From WYEG01 sp049414625 (GTDB taxonomy: Bacteria > Desulfobacterota > Thermodesulfobacteria > Thermodesulfobacteriales > Thermodesulfobacteriaceae): a stretch of 10,484 bases of DNA. Below the pieces are notes generated by a model. It was not told where the DNA came from. It did no database searches and saw only the letters and a program-made list of their open reading frames with translations. Positions 1 through 5,545 of this stretch are shown here, piece after piece (the stretch's first letter is position 1; every line of letters starts with the position of its first letter). The stretch covers positions 1-10,484 of the forward strand of contig JBMSAU010000124.1 of assembly GCA_049414625.1 (NCBI GenBank), in the 5' to 3' direction. The translations under genes and the position numbers were made by a program.

Positions 1-531
1 CTTTTTGTGGTCTACAACCTTGTGAAGAACGCTCAAGGTAGGATTGAAGTTGAGAGCGAGCCAATGCAAGGCACAACCTTTAAAATCTATCTACCCATAG
101 TTAGCGAAGAAAGGATAGACGAGAAGACAGAAAAACAAGAAATAGACTTAGCAGAAGCTAAACCAAAACCCGTACGGAAGATCCTTGTTGTTGACGATGA
201 AGAGGACATAAGGGAGGCTTTAAAGGAGTATTTAGCGGAGCTTGGGTATGAGGTTTCTGTTGCCGAAAACGGAAAAACTGCCTATGAAGCCCTTTTAGCA
301 AAGGATTATGACCTTGTCCTTCTGGACATGTTTATGCCTGAGATGAACGGGGCTGAGGTTTTATTAAGACTAAAGGAGGCTGGAAAGAGTCCATCCTATG
401 TTGTTCTTATGACAGGCTATGCTGGCGAGGATACCGCAACCATCGAAGCACTAAAACAAGAAGGGATAATAAAGAAAGTCCTGCGAAAGCCTTTTAGCTT
501 CAAAGACCTTGAGGATGTGATAAAGGGGTAA
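1..531 (+). CDS. Hybrid sensor histidine kinase, C-terminal part (cut by window edge)
   Basis: This is the 3' end of a sensor kinase gene that begins before the window; the frame is open from base 1, so the GTG at 7 is not a true start. The first ~30 residues are the end of a HATPase_c domain: 'GRIEVESEP' followed by 'GTTFKIYLP' is the typical last glycine box and closing strand. A charged linker follows, then a full receiver domain from about base 178. The receiver shows the acidic pair 'VVDDEED', the phospho-acceptor Asp in 'LLDMFMPEMNG' (codon 325-327), the switch Thr in 'LMTGYA' and the conserved Lys in 'LRKPF'. The known role of such proteins is autophosphorylation on His and transfer to the attached receiver. 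No output domain follows, so signal probably passes to another partner. The sensor domain and ligand lie outside the window. Only 3 bases separate the stop from the next ATG, suggesting an operon with the genes downstream. Confidence 0.93.
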   Translation, partial: LFVVYNLVKNAQGRIEVESEPMQGTTFKIYLPIVSEERIDEKTEKQEIDLAEAKPKPVRKILVVDDEEDIREALKEYLAELGYEVSVAENGKTAYEALLAKDYDLVLLDMFMPEMNGAEVLLRLKEAGKSPSYVVLMTGYAGEDTATIEALKQEGIIKKVLRKPFSFKDLEDVIKG

Positions 532-534
532 ACG

Positions 535-609
535 ATGTATGACACAGAAACTGAAAAAGTAGCACGGAGGGGGGAGATAAAATTATTATTTTTTGCATTT
601 GGCTATTAA
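535..609 (+). CDS. Short ORF directly after the kinase: leader peptide or displaced N-terminus of the next gene
   Basis: An ATG at 535 has a good ribosome binding site, AAGGGG at 523-528, six bases upstream, inside the end of the kinase gene. It opens a 24-codon frame (MYDTETEKVARRGEIKLLFF...) that stops at TAA 607-609. The following gene is open in the -1 frame relative to this one from 555 onwards, and the two frames overlap across a run of six G (569-574). Joining them at that run would give a basic N-terminus (KVARRGGDK) ahead of a hydrophobic stretch, which is what a signal peptide looks like. So this may be the true start of the next protein, split by a one-base deletion, a sequencing error or ribosomal frameshifting. 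It could instead be a separate leader peptide that couples translation to the next gene. The ATG and its binding site are seen directly; the interpretation is inference. Confidence 0.4.
   Translation: MYDTETEKVARRGEIKLLFFAFGY
566..576 (+). promoter_or_regulatory. Purine-rich ribosome-binding-like site with G6 run
   Basis: GGAGGGGGGAG sits 5 to 9 bases before an ATT triplet at 582 that lies in frame with the downstream secreted-protein gene. It would serve well as a Shine-Dalgarno sequence for a non-canonical AUU start. The same G run (569-574) is also where a one-base slip would join the upstream ATG frame to this gene. Which role is real cannot be settled from sequence alone. Confidence 0.4.
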
Positions 610-1268
610 TTGCAATTTTTTATACTTTTTTAAGCGCCAACTCCTTTCAAATCCCTGTCTTTACTTTTGATGTTATCCCCTTTGAGGGTTATCGGGAGGT
701 ATCTAAAGAAAAGCTTTGCGAGGAAAAGAGGGTTCTCATCTACGGGATAAGGGCTTATCGGGAGGCAAAGAGGATAAACTGCCCAACCCAGCTTAGGGTC
801 GTGGGAGGAATTCTATACATCTCAGAGGTATACACTCCTCAGGATATCTATGTTTCTCCTCTCCCCCATCCTGAAAGCCTAAAAAGGTATGGTGAGAGCT
901 TTGTCATCTTTCATTCAAGCTATACCTCCTTTTATGTTAGAGACCTAAGCAGGTATTTGAGGATAAAAGCGGTCTTTCTTACTAATGTTTACGACCTTGA
1001 GAGGGAGCTACCCAGGGCTTTAAGCCTGGGTTATCCACTTTTGCTCCTTCCAGACCCTATTCTTTATGATGAACGAGCTAAATACATCCTAAGACACTGG
1101 CTAAGACAAAACCCTGAGGTTAAGCTTGTAGATTTAGCAAACCTTGGGCTAAAACATCCAAACAGAATTGTCCATCGGGTCCCAAAGCATAAATACTTAA
1201 AGACTTTAAAAGAGGTGTTTGCTCAACCCGAGCTTGAGAGGGGGAGGATTTACTATGTGGAAAAGTAG
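582..1268 (+). CDS. Secreted/periplasmic protein of uncertain start, possibly a shortened ABC-type substrate-binding protein
   Basis: The frame is open from 555 to the TAG at 1266-1268 but has no ATG, GTG or TTG before GTG 801. Starting at 801 would discard a hydrophobic stretch coded at 582-635 (IIIFCIWLLIAIFYTFLSA) that looks like a signal peptide, followed by 'NSFQIPVFTFDVIPF'. I therefore place the protein start upstream, either at AUU 582 (228 residues) or at ATG 535 through a frameshift at the G6 run. The mature part has two cysteines ('KLCEEK', 'RINCPT'). The segment 'ERELPRALSLGYPLLLLPDP' and the later 'LVDLANLGLKHPNRIVHRV' remind me of the second half of uncharacterised ABC-type substrate-binding proteins (PF04392 type), which are usually nearer 300 residues. 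That resemblance is from memory and weak. The gene lies between a sensor kinase and a TonB-dependent receptor, whose start it overlaps by 14 bp, so a role in periplasmic ligand binding is plausible. Confidence 0.6.
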   Translation: MIIFCIWLLIAIFYTFLSANSFQIPVFTFDVIPFEGYREVSKEKLCEEKRVLIYGIRAYREAKRINCPTQLRVVGGILYISEVYTPQDIYVSPLPHPESLKRYGESFVIFHSSYTSFYVRDLSRYLRIKAVFLTNVYDLERELPRALSLGYPLLLLPDPILYDERAKYILRHWLRQNPEVKLVDLANLGLKHPNRIVHRVPKHKYLKTLKEVFAQPELERGRIYYVEK

Positions 1269-3210
1269 TGGGTGCAGATTTTTTACACTTTTCCTGGTTG
1301 TCCTTTTCTGTCTAATTATGTCAGAGCCTTGCTCTTCCCAAGATAAACCCGAAGAGTTTATAGAGCCCTATGAGTTAGCAAAAGAAGAGACCTTTTATAT
1401 CAAGGGTCTATTCCTTAAAGAGGTGCCCCTTGAAGAAAGCCCAGTTCCTGCCTCAGTGTATGAGAGGGATTTCTTAGAGCGCTTTGGGTTCAAAAACTTA
1501 AGACACTTCTTAGATTATCTTCCCTCCTTCTATCTAACTTCTGGATACGGAGAAAGGTCTATAACCTTCCGCGGTTTTAGAGGCTTTGCCTCGGCAAGCG
1601 TCCTTTTCCTTGAGGATGGGTTTAGAATAACGAGCCCAGACTATGAAAGCCTCCCCTTAGATTGGGCTTACCCATTTCTTGATGTTGAGAGAGTAGAGCT
1701 CATGTATGGGGCAGGGGGAAGTATTTACGGTGCAGGCTCCTTTAGCGGGGTGGTAAACCTTGAAAGGAGATACCATCCTAAGGAGAAAGAGGCATCTCTT
1801 ACCCTTGGCGAGATTGGGGAAACGAGAGCCTTCTTTAAGCTGTCACAGCCTCCGATTAGTTTGTCTGGCTATCTTGTGGAAAGGGGAGCCGAGCGTATTG
1901 ACGGAGCAAAAAGCTATGAGGTTGATACCGCAAGGTCCTTATCCGGAAAGGTCTTCTTAGGAAACACTGAAGTTTCTTTTCTTTTAGCGGAAGAAGAAAC
2001 CCTGATAGAAAGGAGGATGGACGGGTCTCCTAATATCTCTCCTGATCTCAAGGGTCTCCTTGGTAATAAGCTTAAGGTAAGGTTTTATTCCCTTGGCTTA
2101 AAGCGGAAGGGGTTCCTTGGGGAATGGAAGTGGACGATTAAACCTTCGGTTTCTGTGCTTGAAGCTGAAATCCCCTCTTACACAACTATTCATTATTTAC
2201 CAGCCTTCAAGAACTATCTTAAGCCTCAAAGATGGGATTTTACCGCCTGTGCTTCAAAGAATTTTAAAGGCTGGGATTTGACCTTGGGCACGCAATGGCA
2301 GTTGAGAAGGCTTAAATCCTATCACATCGATTTTTACTATGGATTATCTGCTTGTCCTTGTCCTTTCCCCGATGATGACGACCTGCTTTATGCCTTCTTT
2401 TTCTCTACCGCAAAGACCTTTGGAAAAGCAAGCCTTCACTTTGGCGGAAGGTATGAGCGTTATGAAGATTATCCCGGAAGGTTTATCCCAAGGCTTGGCT
2501 TTTCCTACAAGCTAAGTCCCAATCTTTCCTTTCTTCTTAGCTACACCGAGGGCGTAAACATCCCTTCCTTCTACCATCAAAAGGACCGAACAATCATCTT
2601 CCCTGGAGGGCGTTCCTATTCCTTTAGGAAGCTATCTTTAGAAGAAGAAAAGACCCTTCAAGCATCCCTTGTCTATGCTGTAGGAAGAAGCATCTTTCTG
2701 AGAAATACCTTATTCTATCAGGTGCAGAAGGATAGGATTTGGCATGATCCTCAGGTTCTAACCGCGATAAATCTTCCCAAGTTTAGCGTTAGCGGTTTTG
2801 AGTCTGAGCTAAAGCTAAGGCTAAGAGAGCATCTTGCTTTTTTAAACCTTACCCTTTTTAAGGTTGAAGAGGATAAACCTATACCTTTTATCTACGACGG
2901 AAAATATATCGCAGGTATCCCGCGCCTTATGCTTAAGGGTGGTTTTAGCTTTAGGCTTCCTCTTCCCTATGAAGCTTATCTCTCGCCAAGCTTTAAGGTG
3001 ATAGGGAATACCAAAACAAAAGATGGTGAAGGAGTTTCTCCCTACAGCGTAGTTGACCTCTATCTACTCTTTAAGCCGAAGCCCTACTTTGACCTTGGCT
3101 TTCGAGTAGAGAACCTCTTTGACAAGCACTACAAGAGGGCAGGTGGCGGGTCGAAAGGAGTTCCCTGGGAAGGAAGAAGGGCAAGCTTTGACCTAAATTT
3201 TAGGTTTTAG
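1255..3210 (+). CDS. TonB-dependent outer-membrane receptor
   Basis: The ATG at 1255 is chosen over an in-frame TTG at 1219 because GGGGGAGG lies just upstream and a signal peptide begins at once (MWKSSGCRFF then a hydrophobic core to about residue 22). The 651-residue length is normal for the family. A plug domain follows at about residues 50-170: 'ESPVPASVYERDFLE', 'NLRHFLDYLPSFYL', 'RSITFRGFRGFASAS', 'VERVELMYGAGGSIYGAG' and 'FSGVVNL' match the usual plug blocks. The rest alternates aromatic and polar residues as in a 22-strand barrel and ends in a C-terminal Phe ('FDLNFRF'), the usual outer-membrane assembly signal, preceded by 'FRVENLFDKHYKRAGG'. These receptors import siderophores, vitamin B12, metals or sugars using TonB energy; nothing here identifies the ligand. 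One predicted loop carries C-P-C-P-F-P-D-D-D-D (residues ~367-376). No clear TonB box was spotted. The start overlaps the previous gene by 14 bp, suggesting coupled translation. Confidence 0.93.
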   Translation: MWKSSGCRFFTLFLVVLFCLIMSEPCSSQDKPEEFIEPYELAKEETFYIKGLFLKEVPLEESPVPASVYERDFLERFGFKNLRHFLDYLPSFYLTSGYGERSITFRGFRGFASASVLFLEDGFRITSPDYESLPLDWAYPFLDVERVELMYGAGGSIYGAGSFSGVVNLERRYHPKEKEASLTLGEIGETRAFFKLSQPPISLSGYLVERGAERIDGAKSYEVDTARSLSGKVFLGNTEVSFLLAEEETLIERRMDGSPNISPDLKGLLGNKLKVRFYSLGLKRKGFLGEWKWTIKPSVSVLEAEIPSYTTIHYLPAFKNYLKPQRWDFTACASKNFKGWDLTLGTQWQLRRLKSYHIDFYYGLSACPCPFPDDDDLLYAFFFSTAKTFGKASLHFGGRYERYEDYPGRFIPRLGFSYKLSPNLSFLLSYTEGVNIPSFYHQKDRTIIFPGGRSYSFRKLSLEEEKTLQASLVYAVGRSIFLRNTLFYQVQKDRIWHDPQVLTAINLPKFSVSGFESELKLRLREHLAFLNLTLFKVEEDKPIPFIYDGKYIAGIPRLMLKGGFSFRLPLPYEAYLSPSFKVIGNTKTKDGEGVSPYSVVDLYLLFKPKPYFDLGFRVENLFDKHYKRAGGGSKGVPWEGRRASFDLNFRF

Positions 3211-3225
3211 CCTTGAAATTTAAGG
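3191..3225. repeat. Two adjacent short inverted repeats between receptor gene and FAH gene
   Basis: ACCTAAATTTTAGGT (3191-3205) is a perfect dyad around one central base and forms the last codons of the receptor gene. CCTTGAAATTTAAGG (3211-3225) is a second dyad with one G-T pair. Both are AT-rich, have almost no loop and lack a following T run, so they do not resemble intrinsic terminators. They could be protein-binding sites ahead of the next operon, or chance. Confidence 0.25.
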
Positions 3226-3240
3226 TATGAATGTTTAACT
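3213..3240 (+). promoter_or_regulatory. Possible promoter for the FAH-MOSC-AhbD operon
   Basis: TTGAAA at 3213-3218 resembles a -35 box. TTAACT at 3235-3240, 16 bases further on, is a poor -10 candidate. The transcript start would fall at or next to the ATG at 3248, giving a leaderless or nearly leaderless message. That fits the absence of a Shine-Dalgarno sequence before that ATG (the preceding bases are ACTAAAAAAC). The gap is only 37 bases, so read-through from the receptor gene is also possible. Confidence 0.25.
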
Positions 3241-3247
3241 AAAAAAC

Positions 3248-4006
3248 ATGCTGGTAAAATTTGGAAGGTTTCAGAAAGAGGGCTCTATATTCTATGGAAT
3301 CGTGGAGGGGGATGAGGTGTATGAAATCGGAACCCCTGATAAGGTGCATAAACTTTCTGAGGTTCGTCCCCTTTGTCCCATCATTCCCACAAAGATCGTT
3401 GCAGTAGGATTAAACTACAAAGACCATGCCGAGGAGCTCGGCTTAAGCATTCCTGATGAGCCCCTTATCTTCCTTAAGCCAACCTCAGCCCTTGTTGGTC
3501 CTGAGGATGCTATAATCCTTCCTCCCGAGTCGAGGGAAGTCCATTACGAAGGAGAGCTTGCGGTCATAATCGGAAAGGAGCTCTACCGTCCAAGAACTTA
3601 TAAACAGATCGAAAAGGCAATCCTTGGCTACACCTGCTTTAACGATGTCACCGCAAGGGACCTTCAAAGAAAAGACGGGCAATGGACGAGGGCAAAATCC
3701 TTTAACACCTTTGCCCCCTGCGGACCTTACATTGTAAAAGGTCTTGACCCAGGTTCTCAGCGCATCATAACCAGGGTAAACGGAGAGGTAAAGCAAAGCT
3801 CAACAACCGAAAACTTGATCTTCAATGTCTTTGAGCTTGTAAAGTTTATCGCTAACATCATGACCCTCTATCCAGGAGACATCATCGCAACTGGAACCCC
3901 GCCAGGGGTTGGACCGCTAAAGGCTGGGGATGTGGTTGAGGTTGAAATCCAAGACATAGGCGTTCTAAGAAACTATGTAGTTGACTATAAGAGGAAAGCC
4001 TCATGA
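3248..4006 (+). CDS. Fumarylacetoacetate hydrolase family protein
   Basis: The 252-residue protein has the complete FAH fold. A short N-terminal domain leads into 'KIVAVGLNYKDHAEELG', then 'PLIFLKPTSALVGP', the metal-binding Glu pair in 'HYEGELAVIIGKE' (E101, E103), and 'FNDVTARDLQR' with the third metal ligand D133. It ends with 'TGTPPGVGPLKAGDVVEVEI'. The family is Mg/Mn-dependent and acts on 2-oxo or acylpyruvate-type acids: 2-hydroxyhepta-2,4-dienedioate isomerase, acylpyruvase/oxaloacetate decarboxylase (FAHD1 type) or 2-keto-4-pentenoate hydratase. Sequence alone does not choose among these; a FAHD1-like acylpyruvase or oxaloacetate decarboxylase is as good a guess as any, as no aromatic-degradation genes are nearby. 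There is no recognisable ribosome binding site. The stop overlaps the next start as ATGA, so the two are translationally coupled. Confidence 0.92.
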   Translation: MLVKFGRFQKEGSIFYGIVEGDEVYEIGTPDKVHKLSEVRPLCPIIPTKIVAVGLNYKDHAEELGLSIPDEPLIFLKPTSALVGPEDAIILPPESREVHYEGELAVIIGKELYRPRTYKQIEKAILGYTCFNDVTARDLQRKDGQWTRAKSFNTFAPCGPYIVKGLDPGSQRIITRVNGEVKQSSTTENLIFNVFELVKFIANIMTLYPGDIIATGTPPGVGPLKAGDVVEVEIQDIGVLRNYVVDYKRKAS

Positions 4007-4467
4007 TATCTGGGAAAGTGGTCGCTATTTCCATAAGCAAAGAAAAGGGTGTCCCCAAGGAAAATGTGGAGGAGGTAAAGGTTATAGAAAATTATGGAAT
4101 TGAAGCGGATGCCCATGCTGGACCTTGGCATAGGCAGGTAAGCTTCCTTGATTTAAAAACCATCCACAGGATGAAAGAAATAATCGGTAGGGAGATAGCC
4201 TTTGGGGAGCTTGCAGAAAATATCACCACCGATGTTGACCTAAGCATAGTTGATGTTGGTGACCTTATTGAGGCTGGGGAATGTTTGTTTGAGGTTACGC
4301 AGATCGGGAAAAAATGTCATCACGGCTGTGCCATCTTTCAAAGGGTAGGAAAATGTGAGATGAGAACCCACGGAGTCTTTACCAGGGTCTTAAGAGGGGG
4401 AAAGCTAAGGGTAGGCGACCCTTTAAGAATAATAAAGAAAAACAGGGTGGAAGATGGAGCATCCTAA
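4003..4467 (+). CDS. MOSC domain protein
   Basis: The 154 residues are essentially one MOSC domain. Visible blocks are 'GKVVAISISKEKGVPK', 'YGIEADAHAG' with 'RQVSFLD', 'FGELAENITT', 'VGDLIEAGECLFEVTQIGKKCHHGC' and 'VFTRVLRGGKLRVGDPL'. Cysteines C105 and C109 in K-K-C-H-H-G-C, with a further one in 'GKCEMRTHGVF', match a compact cysteine-containing group common in anaerobes, often near molybdopterin genes. MOSC domains are known as the sulfur-carrier or molybdenum-cofactor-binding part of MoCo sulfurases and of YiiM/YcbX proteins. A role in molybdenum-cofactor handling is the usual inference, unproven for this short form. The ATG follows GAGGAAAG by about six bases and overlaps the FAH stop by 4 bp. 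The 3' end overlaps the ahbD-like start by 14 bp. A mobA gene lies about 5 kb away on the other strand. Confidence 0.88.
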   Translation: MISGKVVAISISKEKGVPKENVEEVKVIENYGIEADAHAGPWHRQVSFLDLKTIHRMKEIIGREIAFGELAENITTDVDLSIVDVGDLIEAGECLFEVTQIGKKCHHGCAIFQRVGKCEMRTHGVFTRVLRGGKLRVGDPLRIIKKNRVEDGAS

Positions 4468-5545
4468 GGAAGGTGAAAAAAGCTTTGTTCCAAGGCTTAT
4501 AGCTTGGGAGCTTACAAGGTCTTGCAACCTTGATTGCGTGCATTGCCGTGCCGCTGCCTCTCGTGGTCCTTATGAAGGCGAGCTAACAAGGGAAGAAATT
4601 TTTCGCATCCTTGAAGAGATAACCGAGGTAGGGCATCCTGTGATCATTCTCACAGGAGGGGAGCCTCTTCTACGAGAAGACCTGATTGACATCGCAAAAA
4701 GGGCAAACGAGCTTGGGCTAAAGCCAGTCCTGGCTACAAATGGAACGCTTCTAACCGAAGAGCTTGCCCTGGAGTTAAAGAATGCAGGCATAGCAAGGGT
4801 TAGCATAAGCCTTGATGGAGCCGATGCCAAAGCCCATGACAGCTTTCGTAAGATGCCGGGTGCCTTTGAGGGCGCTCTACGGGGTATAGAGGTTTTAAAA
4901 AAGGTAGGGCTACCTTTTCAGATAAACACCACGATAACCGCGGTGAATGCCGAGGAGCTACCCAAGGTTCATGAGCTGGCAAAGAGGCTTGGAGCGGTTG
5001 CCCATCATATCTTTCTTCTTGTGCCTGTCGGACGGGGAAAAGAGTTATCGGAAGAGTCCCTTTCTCCTGAAAAGTATGAGGAGCTACTTCATTGGTTCTA
5101 CGAGCAGAGGGAAAAATCCCACCTTCAGCTTAAGGCAACCTGTGCCCCTCATTACTATCGCATCTTAAGGGAGAGGGCAAGGGCTGAAGGTAAAAAGGTT
5201 ACCTTTGAGACCTTTGGTCTTGATGCGGTGACAAGAGGCTGTTTAGCTGGAGTTGGCTTTTGTTTTATTTCCCATACAGGCATAGTGCAGACCTGTGGCT
5301 ACTTAGAAATCCCCTGCGGCGACCTAAGGAGGAATACCTTTAAAGAGGTCTGGGAGGGCTCTGAAGTCTTCAACAAGCTAAGGGATTTTAGAAACTACAA
5401 GGGTAAATGCGGAAGATGCGAATACATTAGGGTTTGCGGTGGCTGCCGGGCAAGGGCTTACGAGGCAACAGGCGACTATCTTGAAGAGGAGCCCCTCTGC
5501 ACCTATCAACCTCAGAAGCCTGAAGTTTTAGGCTCTGAGAAATAA
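4454..5545 (+). CDS. ahbD: Radical SAM/SPASM protein, AhbD-like heme synthase
   Basis: The 363-residue protein begins with 'RLIAWELTRSCNLDCVHCRA', giving the [4Fe-4S]/SAM cysteines C24, C28 and C31. 'ILTGGEPLL' (GGEP at 68-71), 'LATNGTLLTEE' and 'VSISLDGADAKAHDSFR' complete the radical SAM core. The C-terminal part is a SPASM-type domain with further cysteines in 'GCLAGVGFC', 'VQTCGYLEIPCGDL', 'CGRCEYIRVCGGCRA' and a last 'EPLC' for auxiliary clusters. The HCRAAA motif and overall pattern fit AhbD, formerly called NirJ2. AhbD oxidatively decarboxylates two propionates of Fe-coproporphyrin III to vinyls, making heme b in the siroheme-dependent pathway of sulfate reducers and archaea. The AhbC/NirJ1 partner normally reads H-C-Y at this motif, which argues against that assignment. 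No other ahb gene is in the window, so a peptide-modifying SPASM enzyme remains an alternative. The ATG lies inside the MOSC gene behind AGGGTGG. Confidence 0.8.
   Translation: MEHPKEGEKSFVPRLIAWELTRSCNLDCVHCRAAASRGPYEGELTREEIFRILEEITEVGHPVIILTGGEPLLREDLIDIAKRANELGLKPVLATNGTLLTEELALELKNAGIARVSISLDGADAKAHDSFRKMPGAFEGALRGIEVLKKVGLPFQINTTITAVNAEELPKVHELAKRLGAVAHHIFLLVPVGRGKELSEESLSPEKYEELLHWFYEQREKSHLQLKATCAPHYYRILRERARAEGKKVTFETFGLDAVTRGCLAGVGFCFISHTGIVQTCGYLEIPCGDLRRNTFKEVWEGSEVFNKLRDFRNYKGKCGRCEYIRVCGGCRARAYEATGDYLEEEPLCTYQPQKPEVLGSEK

Noticed and set aside
1010..1031. Hairpin ACCCAGG-8-base loop-CCTGGGT resembling a terminator stem
   Set aside because: It lies inside the secreted-protein frame and is not followed by a T run; codons read through it normally. 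It is probably chance, though an internal attenuator cannot be excluded.
1219..1254. TTG at 1219 as the receptor start
   Set aside because: It would add 12 residues before a perfect signal peptide and increase overlap with the previous gene; ATG 1255 has a far better ribosome binding site.
801..1268. GTG at 801 as the start of the secreted-protein gene
   Set aside because: The frame continues upstream with sensible protein and a signal-peptide-like stretch. Starting at 801 would leave a cytoplasmic fragment and a 269-base gap. GGGTC precedes it but is not a good ribosome binding site.
1760..1960. Plus-strand 66-codon frame inside the receptor gene
   Set aside because: It is an out-of-frame shadow of the barrel coding sequence.
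3485..3796. Minus-strand 103-codon frame within the FAH gene
   Set aside because: It is fully antisense to conserved FAH motifs and has no recognisable features.
4570..4982. Minus-strand open frames opposite the ahbD-like gene
   Set aside because: They lie wholly inside a well-conserved gene, are Ser/Arg-rich, and show no ribosome binding site or family resemblance.
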